Positions 52,841 to 62,387 of a stretch of DNA of 64,000 bases are shown piece after piece; the first letter of the stretch is position 1; each line of letters opens with the position of its first letter. Under the pieces are notes generated by a model that was given only the letters and a program-made list of their open reading frames with translations, was not told the DNA's origin and ran no database searches. A program made the position numbers and the translations under genes. Source of the stretch: Halomarina oriensis (GTDB taxonomy: Archaea > Halobacteriota > Halobacteria > Halobacteriales > Haloarculaceae); NCBI RefSeq assembly GCF_009791395.1, contig NZ_WSZK01000012.1, positions 62,001 through 126,000 on the forward strand, written 5' to 3'.

Positions 52841-53833
52841 TCAGTCGGCGTCAGCGGGCATCCCGAGGTACTCCTCGTTGACGACCCACTCGTCGTTCTC
52901 GTCGCGCACCATGTACTCGCCGTAGTACGGCACCCGGTTGGCGACGACCTCCCGGAACGCCTCCCGAATCTCCGGTTTCGTCATCTCGCCCATCGGCCGC
53001 AGGTCGTCGTTTCGGTTGAGACAGCCCTTCAGATACCCCTGGTGGGTGACGCGCACGCGATGGCAGTTCGCGCAGAACGACTCGTTGCCGACGGGGTCGA
53101 CGATCTCGACCATCCCACCGTCCGAGGAGTCCGTCCCGCCCACCCAGTAGCGCTTCCGTCCGTGCATCTCGCGGCGTTCGACGCGGTCGGCCTGCTCTTC
53201 GAGCCACCCGTGGACCCGCTCGATGTCGATGGCCCACTCCGGTCGCCCCGCGAGTTCGGGCATGTACTCGATGAGTTGGAGCTGGAGGCCGTCGTTCTCG
53301 GCGACGTAGTCGACCATCTCCGGGACGTACCCCGCCGTCTTCTCGAAGACGACCATGTTGAGCTTGACGGGCGTCAGCCCCGCCTCGACGGCCGCCTTCA
53401 CGCCCGCGATGACGTCGTCGTACCCCCCGCTCTTCGTTAGCTCGCGGAACGCTTTCGGGTCGAGCGCGTCCTGTGAGACGTTCACCCGGTCGAGTCCAGC
53501 GTCGACGAGCGCCTCCGCACGGCCGGGCAGGAACGTCCCGTTCGTCGTCAACGACGTCTCCATCGAGTCCGGCGTGCGCTCGATGATCTCTTCGAGGTCC
53601 TGTCGGAGCATCGGTTCGCCCCCCGTGAACTTCGCCTTCTCGACGTCGAACTCCTCGGCGACCTCCAAGAACCGCACGACGTCGTCCGCGCTCATCTCGC
53701 CGTCCTGCGCCTCCATCGGGCCTCGCGTATCCCCCAACCCCTCGTTGTGACAGTAGACACAGTCGAAGTTACACCGATCGGTGAGAGAGATGCGGACGCC
53801 CGTGACCTCGCGGCCGAACTCGTCCGACAACAT
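52841..53833 (-). CDS. moaA: GTP 3',8-cyclase (molybdenum cofactor biosynthesis)
   Basis: A 330-residue radical-SAM enzyme that starts molybdopterin synthesis by cyclising GTP. The SAM cluster CNFDCVYC is at Cys21, Cys25 and Cys28. A second cluster site in the C-terminus shows [19 protein letters not shown], with Cys near 254-271. [15 protein letters not shown] and LTTNGTFL are SAM- and substrate-binding strands. The C-terminal GG of many bacterial MoaA proteins is replaced here by GMPADAD. A TATA-like gtttaaga 20-28 nt upstream gives leaderless spacing. Confidence 0.92.
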   Translation of the reverse strand: MLSDEFGREVTGVRISLTDRCNFDCVYCHNEGLGDTRGPMEAQDGEMSADDVVRFLEVAEEFDVEKAKFTGGEPMLRQDLEEIIERTPDSMETSLTTNGTFLPGRAEALVDAGLDRVNVSQDALDPKAFRELTKSGGYDDVIAGVKAAVEAGLTPVKLNMVVFEKTAGYVPEMVDYVAENDGLQLQLIEYMPELAGRPEWAIDIERVHGWLEEQADRVERREMHGRKRYWVGGTDSSDGGMVEIVDPVGNESFCANCHRVRVTHQGYLKGCLNRNDDLRPMGEMTKPEIREAFREVVANRVPYYGEYMVRDENDEWVVNEEYLGMPADAD

Positions 53834-54018
53834 AGCACACCCTTCCCGTCAGCGTTCTTAAACCCACGCCGGAATTCGGCTCCGACGTAACTGCTCTCGG
53901 TTACCAGCGGGCCTCGTGAAACCGCCAGACGTTGTATCCGTCGAGATACATCGGAACCGGCCGACGTACCCACGAACGGTCACGGTCGACACGACGCTCC
54001 GATGCCCTCCGTTCACAA

Positions 54019-54026
54019 CCCTTATC
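54019..54026 (+). promoter_or_regulatory. TATA-like box for the Mrp ATPase
   Basis: cccttatc in GC-rich context, about 25-32 nt before ATG 54051. Leaderless spacing. Confidence 0.5.
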
Positions 54027-54050
54027 GGCCGAACGCGCCCACCGGCGACC

Positions 54051-55103
54051 ATGAACGAAACGGACGTCCGCGACCGCCTCCGGACGGTTTCGGACCCCGA
54101 CCTCGGCGACGACATCGTCTCGCTCGGCCTCGTCAACGACGTCACCGTCGACGACGACACCGTCTACGTCTCGCTCGCGCTCGGCGCACCGTACTCCCCC
54201 CACGAGACCGCCATCGCCGACGAGGTCCGCGAGGTGCTCTCCGACTTCGACCGCGACCTCACGCTCTCGGCCGACGTCGAGACCGCAGACGACCTCGACC
54301 GCGACGAGCAGGTGTTGCCCGACGTGACGAACATCGTCGCCGTCGCCTCGGGGAAAGGCGGCGTCGGGAAGTCGACGGTTTCGGTCAACCTCGCCGCCGG
54401 TCTCGCGGACATGGGTGCCAGCGTCGGCCTCTTCGACGCCGACGTCTACGGCCCGAACGTCCCACGGATGGTCGACGCCGACCAACACCCCGAAGCGACC
54501 CCCGAGGACACCATCGTTCCCCCGGAGAAGTTCGGGATGAAGCTGATGAGCATGGCCTTCTTGGTCGGTGACGACGACCCCGTCATCTGGCGCGGTCCGA
54601 TGGTCCATCAGATCCTCACACAGCTCTGGGAGGACGTCGAGTGGGGGCACCTCGACTACCTCGTCGTCGACCTCCCACCCGGAACCGGCGACACGCAACT
54701 CACGCTCCTCCAGTCGCTCCCCCTCGCGGGGTCGGTCATCGTCACGACCCCCCAGGAGGTCGCGCTCGACGACGCCCGCAAGGCACTGCGGATGTTCGGC
54801 AAACACGACACGCCCGTTCTGGGAATCGTCGAGAACATGTCCTCGTTTCACTGCCCCGACTGCGGCTCCGACCACGCCATCTTCGGCGAGGGGGGCGGTC
54901 GCCGCTTCGCCGACGAGGTCGACATGCCGTTCCTCGGCGAACTCCCGCTCGACCCACGCGTGCGCGAAGGTGGTGACTCCGGCCGGCCGGTCGTCCTCGA
55001 CCAGGAGAGCGCGACCGGCGACGCCTTCCGCGCGATGGTCGCCAACGTCGCCAACAACACCGGCATCGTCCGCCGCCGCCAGCATCAACAGGCGACCCGA
55101 TGA
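54051..55103 (+). CDS. Mrp/NBP35-type P-loop ATPase, iron-sulfur carrier
   Basis: A 350-residue protein with an N-terminal DUF59/MIP18-like domain (VRDRLRTVSDPDLGDDIVSLGLV) in residues 1-75 and the P-loop GKGGVGKS at 101-108. The CPDC pair near 268-271 would hold a bridging 4Fe-4S cluster between two subunits. It carries iron-sulfur clusters to apo-proteins. I start at ATG 54051, removing a long spurious extension. It is coupled by ATGA to the next small gene. Confidence 0.93.
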   Translation: MNETDVRDRLRTVSDPDLGDDIVSLGLVNDVTVDDDTVYVSLALGAPYSPHETAIADEVREVLSDFDRDLTLSADVETADDLDRDEQVLPDVTNIVAVASGKGGVGKSTVSVNLAAGLADMGASVGLFDADVYGPNVPRMVDADQHPEATPEDTIVPPEKFGMKLMSMAFLVGDDDPVIWRGPMVHQILTQLWEDVEWGHLDYLVVDLPPGTGDTQLTLLQSLPLAGSVIVTTPQEVALDDARKALRMFGKHDTPVLGIVENMSSFHCPDCGSDHAIFGEGGGRRFADEVDMPFLGELPLDPRVREGGDSGRPVVLDQESATGDAFRAMVANVANNTGIVRRRQHQQATR

Positions 55104-55312
55104 GCGTCGAGAAGGACGCCGAACGGGCGGCACTGGTGCGTGAGATAGCGGACGAGGTCCGGGCGGAGAGCTCCGAGAGCAAACAGCTCTCGGCGATCCT
55201 CTACCGGGTGAGCGACCTCTACGACCCCGACGAGGAGACCTCTCCCGAGGAGATCTACCTGAACGTGAAGTACATCTTCGACGTAAAAGAACAGGGCGGA
55301 ATCGACCGCTAA
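55100..55312 (+). CDS. 70-aa acidic helical protein coupled to the Mrp ATPase
   Basis: A 70-residue, mostly helical acidic protein. It overlaps the Mrp stop by ATGA (55100-55103), so it is co-translated and may assist it. The family is a conserved haloarchaeal one of unknown function. Its stop overlaps the convergent surface protein's stop by two bases. Confidence 0.7.
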   Translation: MSVEKDAERAALVREIADEVRAESSESKQLSAILYRVSDLYDPDEETSPEEIYLNVKYIFDVKEQGGIDR

Positions 55313-56253
55313 CGACGCCGGACGAGGAGCAGTCCGGCCACGGAGGCGGCGATGGCGAGGAGGAGTACGACGGGAATACCACGGACGGTCGGCCCGCTTT
55401 CTACCTGTTCCGGGAGCACTGAATCGCTCCCGACACTGGCGTTGTCGTATCGGTAGGGGTTCTCGCTCCACGGCCCTTCGACGGCTCGGTACGACTCGTT
55501 CCACGTGCTCGTCGACCCGTTCACCTCTCCGCGGAACCCGACCTGATCGATTCCACCACTGGATCGGTTCAACCGGCCGGCGTACAGTCTGGCTTCACCG
55601 ACGACCACCGTCTCGGGGTCGTCGAGGAGTTCGACGGTGACGGTTTCGGACTCGCCGGTGGGAACGATTGCAGCATAGAAACTCCCGTCTGTACCCTGGG
55701 TGTGTACCATCAGCTTCGTCGGGTACTGTTGAACAGACGGGTTGACCACAGTGATGTTGACGACTGTCGATGGCTCTCCGTCGATGGTCCCTCGTGTGAC
55801 CGTCGTATCGGCGATGTACGGCGTCGGAACGGTCGTCGAACTCTCGGGGTCGATTTCGTAGTCGAACTCGAACGCCCTCGTCGCGCCGTACGTCGAGACT
55901 CTGACGACGTGTGAGTCGCGGAGGGCGTCGAGAGAGGCTTCGATCTGGAGTGTCTTGTTCCACACCTCTCCCCCCGAGAGGCGAAAGTCAGAACTATGCA
56001 TTGTTCGGTTGTCGGTAGAAATCACGATTCCTGCTTGTTGGCTTCTGTTAGTTGGGTTCTCTGCGTATACCGTGATGCTACGTGCGTCTGAGTCGAACTC
56101 GAGCAGATACTCGATTCCAGTCATCGAAGTCATGTTTTTCGTCATGGTAGCGTCATCTGGCTTCGACGGCGCTGCATCTCCTATCGAGATACTATGAGCC
56201 CCTCCAGAGAGTGCTAGCAACCCGACGAAAATCACGATACCAATCGACCGCAT
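55309..56253 (-). CDS. Membrane-anchored surface protein, downstream partner of the PKD protein
   Basis: A 314-residue exported protein. MRSIGIVIFVGLLALSGGAHS is a classical signal peptide, and the C-terminal VVLLLAIAASVAGLLLVRRR is a membrane anchor with basic stop-transfer. The body is beta-rich with many Thr/Asn-containing segments and PEN/PTN-rich stretches, suggesting an immunoglobulin-like fold. I start at ATG 56253. An alternative, ATG 56313, would overlap the preceding gene by ATGA and add 20 residues; the AT-rich catttaac between the two looks like a promoter instead. The base composition is lower in GC than core genes. Function unknown. Confidence 0.65.
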   Translation of the reverse strand: MRSIGIVIFVGLLALSGGAHSISIGDAAPSKPDDATMTKNMTSMTGIEYLLEFDSDARSITVYAENPTNRSQQAGIVISTDNRTMHSSDFRLSGGEVWNKTLQIEASLDALRDSHVVRVSTYGATRAFEFDYEIDPESSTTVPTPYIADTTVTRGTIDGEPSTVVNITVVNPSVQQYPTKLMVHTQGTDGSFYAAIVPTGESETVTVELLDDPETVVVGEARLYAGRLNRSSGGIDQVGFRGEVNGSTSTWNESYRAVEGPWSENPYRYDNASVGSDSVLPEQVESGPTVRGIPVVLLLAIAASVAGLLLVRRR

Positions 56254-56309
56254 ACATCGTTTCGTTTGCTCGACTGTTAAATGAGTGTCGGACAGTAAAG
56301 AACGACGAC

Positions 56310-59300
56310 TCATCGCTCGCCCTCCGTCTCGCGTACTCTCTCTTTGATTGCTGCTTCGTCGAGAGCCCCACGACTAACGAACTCCGTCGAGAACTCCTCG
56401 ACGACGCGGGCCGTCTTGAGACCGGAATCGTCGGACCGGTACCGAATCACGCTCCCGCTCACCGTCGCGCGAGTTTCGACGACGACATCCTCCGTGGTGT
56501 ACGCCGGTCGGACGACGGTCCCGACGCTCGTCCGTTCCATCGTCCACTGCCGGTCGGTGACCGTCTCTCCGAGCCGACGGTCGGAGTCGCCTTTGGCGAT
56601 CCGCTTGGCGGTCCGCCCGTTCGAGACCGTCGTGTGTGTCCGCCACTCGTACCTCGCGGGCTGGACGACGGTCGTGTGAGAGGCGACGTAACGCCGTTCG
56701 GTGACTGTCGACCACGTCGTGTACTCGTGGCGGTACTCCGTCGCGTACTCCGCCGCATCGACGAGCGTTCGCCGGACGCTACCGGTGGCCGAGTGGTGTG
56801 AGAGCTGTTTCGACTGCGCCCAGTAGGTGTGACGAACACTGACGTAGACCGTCTCGTCGTACGTGACTTCGTAACAACCGACACCTGGGATGCACTGGTA
56901 GCTCGACCGCTCCCGGGTTCGAGGTTCGGAAGTGGTGTACTCGTACTCGCGTTCGACGACGTACTCTGCCGGGTCGACGAGCACCCGACGGGTGTCGCCG
57001 GTGTATCCACCACTGGGCGAACGCTTCCACTCCGTGTGGTGATTGGCGACTCGGCGGCGTTCGATTTCGGTTCCGTCGGCGGTCCACTCGGGGTGAGTGT
57101 CGAGATAGAGCCGACGGTGGTACGACGAATCGAACGCTTCGGTGTCTCTGTCGATGATCTCTTCCTGCGTCTGGACCCGCTTCTCGATTCTGTACCCCGT
57201 CGTCTCCGTAGTACTGTCGACGACTTCGTAGTCGCCGTTGCGGAGTTGCCGCATCTCCGCGCGGGTGTCCGCGACCGTGGTCTCGCTCGTCAGTTCTCTG
57301 ATGACGTATCTGCGGTCGTCGACACGGAGCGTCCCACGCTGCACGCGAGGCGCGTCGGTCAACTCGACGGTCGGGAGCGAGGTGGTCTCTTCTGCGTATC
57401 CCGGCCGATCGGCGTTGTAGAGGACGACCGTCGCGTTGGGACCGTTCGCAGCCAACGCACTCGCGGGCAGTTCGAGAGTGCCCTCGAACGCGAAACTGTT
57501 CTCGTCGGCGGTCCGGAGTTCGGTCCACTCCACCACGCTTCCCCGTGCGCCCCTGACCTCCGCGTCGATCTCGATGTCGGCGGTGTTGCGGCGGAACTGC
57601 ACTCTCTGTGTTCGAACCCGAATCTGGACCGTCTCGTCGGGATGATACGGCCCGTTACCGATGACTTCTGTCCTGTGTACGGAAGGGACGTACGTCTGCT
57701 GTGCACTCCAGTTCTGATATGCCCTGGCCCCCGTACCGTCTTCGACAATCAGCTTTCCATTCTCCCAGCCAGAGAGCCTACCGATTGCCTCGTCTCGGTT
57801 CGTTGCAGAAGCGCCGTTCCTCCAGATGTACGTCAGGTCACTCCCGTCGGGGTCGAACGAATCGCTCGCGTCGATGATGACGGTCTCTCTGAAGTCGACA
57901 GGCCCACCGGCAGAACTGTTGTCTCCGCCAACCGGACGGGCACCGTCGTTACGCATTCTGAGCCGAATGACTGGATCACTCGGGGTCACAGCGAAATTAG
58001 ATGTACCGCTGTTGACCCATTCCGTGGGTCCAGAGCCTCGCAGTGATAGCTGGTGGACGACGGAGTACGGACTTCCCGTACTCGGCGTGTCTCCAGCCCA
58101 GAAACTGTGGATCGTCACTGTCCCGTCCGAAACCTCTATCGAGCGTTCGACCACTTGGTGAACGGACTCTGGTTTCTGTGCCCACAGGTCGATATCGAAC
58201 TCTTCGATGCTGTGCCCGTTCAGGTCCACCTGCAGTACGTGGTGTGCAGTGTATCGGCCAGGGTCTATCTCGGGATGGTACGAATCGACAGGGCCGTCGA
58301 CGAACTCCGCCGAAATCACCTCTGGGGGCGCGGTGGGGACGACGGTCCGGTTCACGGTCGCCGTCTGTCCACGACTGTCGACGGCCGTGACGACTACCTC
58401 GTACTCCCGACCCGGTTCGAGGTCGGTCCAGTCGAACGCGGCCGTACCACCGGTCCCGAGCGACCCGGAGCGTCGTTCCGTTCGGATATCCTCGATAGAG
58501 ACTTCGACGGACTGGAGGTTTCCGTACTCGTCGGTGGCCGAGGCCCTGCCAGTGAGTCCGCCGTCGGTCCCGACGTCCGAAAGCGACGGCTGGGGTCTCG
58601 GGTCGGCGACGACACCGGTCGTTCCGTCCTCGAACGTCGCCATCTCGGTCGCTCCGTCGGAGTACGTGACAGCGGCACGGAGCGTGTGGTCGCCGGGCGT
58701 CCACGACGTCGAGAACTCGCTGCCGTTCGAGACGGTCTCACCGTCGACGAACCACTCGACAGAACTGACCGCTCCGCTCGCGGTGACAGCGTACATCCCG
58801 GTCAGCGGTCGGTCGCCGGTGACGAGCCGTGGCCCACGAACCGTCGGGCTACGTGTGGGTGCTGTCGATGTCGGAGCAGACGGGGTCGTCGTGGACGGCG
58901 TCGACGGAGGCCCCGTCGGTGGCGTGGTACCTCCCGGTGGTGTCGACGGCGGTGCCGTGGTCGGTCGGGAGGTCGTCGCGCGCTTCGACCGCTCTACGTC
59001 GACGTAGAGCGTGTCGGTGGCCGTCTCCCCGTCGTCGTCGGTGACGGTGAGTGTGACCGCGTAGCGCCCGATCTCGCGGGGGACGAACGACGTCCGGGCT
59101 GCCGACCCGTCGTGCGGAGTGACCGAGCCACCGGACGGTGTCTCGATACGCCACTCGTACCCGACGAGTCGGCCGTCGGGGGCACGCGACCCCGACCCGT
59201 CGAGGAAGACGGTCGTTCCGTTCGTGACAGACTGGTCCAGTCCCGCGTCGGCGAGCGGGGGACCTGCCCGGTCGATACTTCCGAGTGCCGTCGCTGGAGC

Positions 59301-59345
59301 GACCGACGCGACGACGAGGACGAACACCAGTACCAGCTTTCTCAT
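56310..59345 (-). CDS. Large secreted PKD-domain-containing surface protein
   Basis: A 1,011-residue exported protein. Residues 1-22 (MRKLVLVFVLVVASVAPATA) are a signal peptide. A PKD domain follows (GPPLADAGLDQSV ... VTLTVTDDDGETATDTLYV). A Thr/Pro/Ser-rich linker near 125-170 (TTAPPSTPPGGTTPPTG) is probably glycosylated. Further beta domains occupy 180-700, one resembling a second PKD unit (IIDASDSFDPDGSDLTYIW near 500-520). The last 300 residues are Tyr/Thr/Arg-rich with recurring segments: RRVLVDPAEYVVEREYEYT and RRTLVDAAEYATEYRHEYT. No membrane anchor is seen at its C-terminus. It may be held by the anchored partner encoded downstream. Function, such as adhesion, is inference. Confidence 0.75.
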   Translation of the reverse strand: MRKLVLVFVLVVASVAPATALGSIDRAGPPLADAGLDQSVTNGTTVFLDGSGSRAPDGRLVGYEWRIETPSGGSVTPHDGSAARTSFVPREIGRYAVTLTVTDDDGETATDTLYVDVERSKRATTSRPTTAPPSTPPGGTTPPTGPPSTPSTTTPSAPTSTAPTRSPTVRGPRLVTGDRPLTGMYAVTASGAVSSVEWFVDGETVSNGSEFSTSWTPGDHTLRAAVTYSDGATEMATFEDGTTGVVADPRPQPSLSDVGTDGGLTGRASATDEYGNLQSVEVSIEDIRTERRSGSLGTGGTAAFDWTDLEPGREYEVVVTAVDSRGQTATVNRTVVPTAPPEVISAEFVDGPVDSYHPEIDPGRYTAHHVLQVDLNGHSIEEFDIDLWAQKPESVHQVVERSIEVSDGTVTIHSFWAGDTPSTGSPYSVVHQLSLRGSGPTEWVNSGTSNFAVTPSDPVIRLRMRNDGARPVGGDNSSAGGPVDFRETVIIDASDSFDPDGSDLTYIWRNGASATNRDEAIGRLSGWENGKLIVEDGTGARAYQNWSAQQTYVPSVHRTEVIGNGPYHPDETVQIRVRTQRVQFRRNTADIEIDAEVRGARGSVVEWTELRTADENSFAFEGTLELPASALAANGPNATVVLYNADRPGYAEETTSLPTVELTDAPRVQRGTLRVDDRRYVIRELTSETTVADTRAEMRQLRNGDYEVVDSTTETTGYRIEKRVQTQEEIIDRDTEAFDSSYHRRLYLDTHPEWTADGTEIERRRVANHHTEWKRSPSGGYTGDTRRVLVDPAEYVVEREYEYTTSEPRTRERSSYQCIPGVGCYEVTYDETVYVSVRHTYWAQSKQLSHHSATGSVRRTLVDAAEYATEYRHEYTTWSTVTERRYVASHTTVVQPARYEWRTHTTVSNGRTAKRIAKGDSDRRLGETVTDRQWTMERTSVGTVVRPAYTTEDVVVETRATVSGSVIRYRSDDSGLKTARVVEEFSTEFVSRGALDEAAIKERVRETEGER

Positions 59346-59685
59346 ACGCACCTGTCGGCAGGTAATTAGGTACCCATTGAAAATGTTCGGTATCTGAGAG
59401 TGTTTCAGATATCTACCAGAGCGAGGAAAGGGGTCGGGTGGTCCTCGTTGGCGGTCCGAACCCAACTCCTTTTACCACAGTAGCCTGTAGGCCTCTACAA
59501 CCGAGTAGACGGTCGCTCACGGGATGCGAGCGAGCGACCGGCGGGGTCCGGTGTGGGCTGGCCGCTCGAACGGCGGGAGGCCGACCCACACGAGAGGACC
59601 GCGCAGGAATGCAGTCTCCAGCGGTCCGTCCTCGTCGGTCGGTCGCACGGTCGCGCCCGTCGGGCGACTCCTCGGAGTCAACACT
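59346..59685 (+). other. RNase J upstream region with several strong hairpins
   Basis: The 340-nt gap has no protein gene. On the plus strand a promoter-like ccttttacc (59468-59476) would start an RNA near 59498, leaving a leader of about 190 nt before RNase J. The leader holds consecutive stem-loops: 59510-59518 with 59532-59540 (9 bp), 59551-59563 with 59579-59591 (about 12 bp, one mismatch), 59596-59602 with 59621-59627 (7 bp), and a fourth near 59650-59668. Most haloarchaeal genes in this window have almost no leader, so a long folded one is unusual. Confidence 0.5.
59468..59476 (+). promoter_or_regulatory. TATA-like promoter for the RNase J leader
   Basis: ccttttacc is the only AT-rich promoter-like box between the divergent PKD gene's region and ATG 59686. 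Transcription would begin about 25 nt later. Confidence 0.4.
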
Positions 59686-61038
59686 ATGGAAGTCGAAATC
59701 GCAACGATTGGCGGATACGAAGAGGTCGGCCGACAGATGACGGCCGTCCGTGCCGGAGACGACGTGGTCGTCTTCGACATGGGTCTCAACCTCTCGCAGG
59801 TACTGATTCACGACAACGTCGAGACCGAGCGCATGCACAGTCTCGACCTCATCGACATGGGCGCGATTCCGGACGACCGCGTCATGTCCGACCTCGAGGG
59901 CGACGTGAAGGCCATCGTCCCGACACACGGCCACCTCGACCACATCGGGGCCATCTCGAAACTGGCCCACCGCTACGACGCCCCCATCGTCGCCACGCCG
60001 TTCACCATCGAACTCGTCAAACAGCAGATCCAGAGCGAGGAGAAGTTCGGCGTCCAGAACGACCTGCAGAAGATGAGCGCCGGTGAGACGATGAGCATCG
60101 GCGACTCGGGCAACGTCGAACTGGAGTTCGTCCACGTGACCCACTCCATCATCGACGCCATCAACCCCGTCCTCCACACGCCGGAGGGCGCGGTCGTCTA
60201 CGGCCTCGACAAGCGGATGGACCACTCGCCGGTCATCGAGGACCCCATCGACATGAAGCGGTTCCGCGAGATCGGCCGCGAGGGCAACGGCGTGCTCGCG
60301 TACATCGAGGACTGTACGAACGCGGGCCGAAAGGGTCGGACGCCCTCCGAGAGCGTCGCGCGACGCCACCTGAAGGACGTCATGACGTCCATCGAGGACT
60401 GGGACGGCGGTATCGTCGCCACGACGTTCTCCAGTCACATCTCGCGGGTCACCTCGCTCGTCGAGTTCGCCAACGACATCGGCCGTCAGCCGGTCCTGTT
60501 GGGTCGCTCGATGGAGAAGTACTCGGGCACCGCCGAGCGTCTGGGCTTCGTCGACTTCCCCGACGACCTGGGGATGTACGGCCACCGCAAGAGCGTCGAC
60601 CGGACGTTCAAGCGCATCATGAACGAGGGCAAGGAGAAGTTCCTGCCCATCGTGACGGGCCACCAGGGCGAGCCACGCGCGATGCTCACCCGGATGGGCC
60701 GCGGCGAGACGCCGTACCAGCTCGAGGACGGCGACAAGGTCATCTTCTCGGCGCGGGTCATCCCCGAACCCACGAACGAGGGCCAGCGCTACCAGTCCGA
60801 GAAGCTGCTGAAGATGCAGGGTGCGCGCATCTACGACGACATCCACGTCTCGGGCCACCTCCGCGAGGAGGGCCACTACGAGATGCTCCAGGCGCTCCAG
60901 CCGAAGCACGTCATCCCGGCCCACCAGGACATGAAGGGCTTCGCGCCGTACACGAGTCTCGCGGCCTCCCAGGGCTACACGCTCGGCCGTGACCTGCACG
61001 TGACGCGCAACGGGAACATGATTCAGCTGACCGAATGA
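59686..61038 (+). CDS. rnj: Ribonuclease J (beta-CASP)
   Basis: A 450-residue metallo-beta-lactamase/beta-CASP RNase. The metal motif THGHLDHIG (His81, His83, Asp85, His86) is complete; further ligands include HVTHSI and the C-terminal HVSGH. The beta-CASP domain and HQ... regions ([14 protein letters not shown]) are typical. Archaeal RNase J is a 5'-3' exonuclease acting on mRNA. The gene is coupled by ATGA to the prenyl synthase gene. It starts at ATG 59686, behind an unusually long structured leader. Confidence 0.93.
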   Translation: MEVEIATIGGYEEVGRQMTAVRAGDDVVVFDMGLNLSQVLIHDNVETERMHSLDLIDMGAIPDDRVMSDLEGDVKAIVPTHGHLDHIGAISKLAHRYDAPIVATPFTIELVKQQIQSEEKFGVQNDLQKMSAGETMSIGDSGNVELEFVHVTHSIIDAINPVLHTPEGAVVYGLDKRMDHSPVIEDPIDMKRFREIGREGNGVLAYIEDCTNAGRKGRTPSESVARRHLKDVMTSIEDWDGGIVATTFSSHISRVTSLVEFANDIGRQPVLLGRSMEKYSGTAERLGFVDFPDDLGMYGHRKSVDRTFKRIMNEGKEKFLPIVTGHQGEPRAMLTRMGRGETPYQLEDGDKVIFSARVIPEPTNEGQRYQSEKLLKMQGARIYDDIHVSGHLREEGHYEMLQALQPKHVIPAHQDMKGFAPYTSLAASQGYTLGRDLHVTRNGNMIQLTE

Positions 61039-62063
61039 GCGCCGACGGCGAACGGGTCGAACGGGCCGTCGAGGACCGCCGCGAACTGGTGAACGACGCC
61101 ATCGCGGAGATGATGCCCGTACAGCGGCCCGAACGACTGTACGAGGCGTCACGCTACCTGCTCGACGCGGGCGGGAAGCGACTGCGCCCGGCGGTCGTGT
61201 TGCTCGCCGCCGAGGCAGTCGAGGGCGTCGAACCGTTCGCCGAGGACTACCGGTCGTTCGGCGGGGACGACGTCGACGTGATGGCCGCCGCCGTCAGCAT
61301 CGAGGTCATCCAGTCGTTCACGCTCATCCACGACGACATCATGGACGACGACGACGTCCGCCGTGGCGTCCCGGCCGTCCACCGCGAGTACGACCTCGAA
61401 ACCGCGATTCTGGCCGGTGATACGCTCTACTCGAAGGCGTTCGAGTACATGCTCGACACCGGTGCGCCCGCCGACCGCACGGTCCGGGCGCTCGACGAGT
61501 TGGCGACGACCTGTACCCGCATCTGTGAGGGACAGGCGCTCGACGTGGAGTTCGAGGAGCGCGACGCCGTCGCCCCCGACGACTACATCGACATGGTGGA
61601 GTACAAGACGGCCGTCCTGTACGCGGCGGCGGCGTCGATTCCGGCCCTCCTCGTAGGGGCCGACGACGAGGTCGTCGAGGCGCTCCGGGGCTACGGCCTC
61701 GACGTCGGCCGTGGGTTCCAGATTCAAGACGACCTGCTCGACCTGACGACGCCGAGTGAGACGCTCGGCAAGCAGCGGGGGTCGGACCTCATCGAGCGCA
61801 AGCGGACCATCATCTCGCTGCACGCCCGCGAGAACGGTGTCGACGTGGACGCGCTCGTGCCTCGTGAGCGCGACGCGGTGACGGAGGCGGACATCGACGC
61901 CGCACTCGACGAACTCTCCGCGGCGGGGAGCATCGAGTACGCCCGCGAGATGGCGACGGAGTACGTCGAGCGCGGAAAGGGTCGCCTCGAAGTGCTCCCC
62001 GACGGCGAGGCCCGACGGACGCTCGAAGACATCGCCGACTACCTCGTCGAACGCGAGTACTGA
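61035..62063 (+). CDS. idsA: Geranylgeranyl/farnesyl diphosphate synthase
   Basis: A 342-residue isoprenyl diphosphate synthase making C15-C20 chains for archaeal ether lipids and carotenoids. The first aspartate-rich motif DDIMDDDD is at residues 100-107 and the second, QDDLLDL, near 230. [16 protein letters not shown] is the conserved N-terminal block. The chain-length region is typical of archaeal short-chain enzymes. It uses isopentenyl diphosphate from the mvk-ipk pathway in this window. Overlaps rnj by ATGA. Confidence 0.93.
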   Translation: MSADGERVERAVEDRRELVNDAIAEMMPVQRPERLYEASRYLLDAGGKRLRPAVVLLAAEAVEGVEPFAEDYRSFGGDDVDVMAAAVSIEVIQSFTLIHDDIMDDDDVRRGVPAVHREYDLETAILAGDTLYSKAFEYMLDTGAPADRTVRALDELATTCTRICEGQALDVEFEERDAVAPDDYIDMVEYKTAVLYAAAASIPALLVGADDEVVEALRGYGLDVGRGFQIQDDLLDLTTPSETLGKQRGSDLIERKRTIISLHARENGVDVDALVPRERDAVTEADIDAALDELSAAGSIEYAREMATEYVERGKGRLEVLPDGEARRTLEDIADYLVEREY

Positions 62064-62171
62064 CGCCGACGTTCGGTACTGAACTCGTCGACGGCAGTTC
62101 GGGCGTCGGAGTCGCCGTAACCTGCACGAGCGGCGTCAACCCTTTTCCCGTGTCCCTGTGTCGGGAGAACC

Positions 62172-62387
62172 ATGTCGAACGAGCAGACCAGGTGGGAGTA
62201 CGAGACGCTACGTGCTCCCCGCGGGTCGACGAAACACGAGACGGCCGACCCGAAAGCCGAACTGAACGAGTTGGGTACCGACGGGTGGGAGTTGGTCGGA
62301 ACGGCCAGCTACTCCGGCGGCGGGACGAAGTACTACCTCCTCAAGCGACCGGTGACGGAAGCGACGGACAGGACCGCGAATGAGTGA
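62172..62387 (+). CDS. DUF4177-like small protein
   Basis: A 71-residue protein with the pattern WEYETL ... LNELGTDGWELVGTASYSGG ... KYYLLKRP typical of DUF4177, a small beta-sheet family. No catalytic motif. It overlaps the following membrane gene, indicating an operon of two. Confidence 0.75.
   Translation: MSNEQTRWEYETLRAPRGSTKHETADPKAELNELGTDGWELVGTASYSGGGTKYYLLKRPVTEATDRTANE

Noticed and set aside
53901-53951. Possible 16-residue peptide MYLDGYNVWRFHEARW on the minus strand
   Set aside because: The sequence is not low-complexity, but there is no promoter-like box and the length is too short to support.
56829-59369. Plus-strand frames of over 400 residues opposite the PKD surface protein
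   Set aside because: No motif or signal; the minus strand encodes a coherent signal peptide and PKD domains.
59413-61152. 579-residue minus-strand frame opposite RNase J
   Set aside because: Shadow of RNase J; the plus frame carries the metal-binding HGHLDH motif and couples to idsA.
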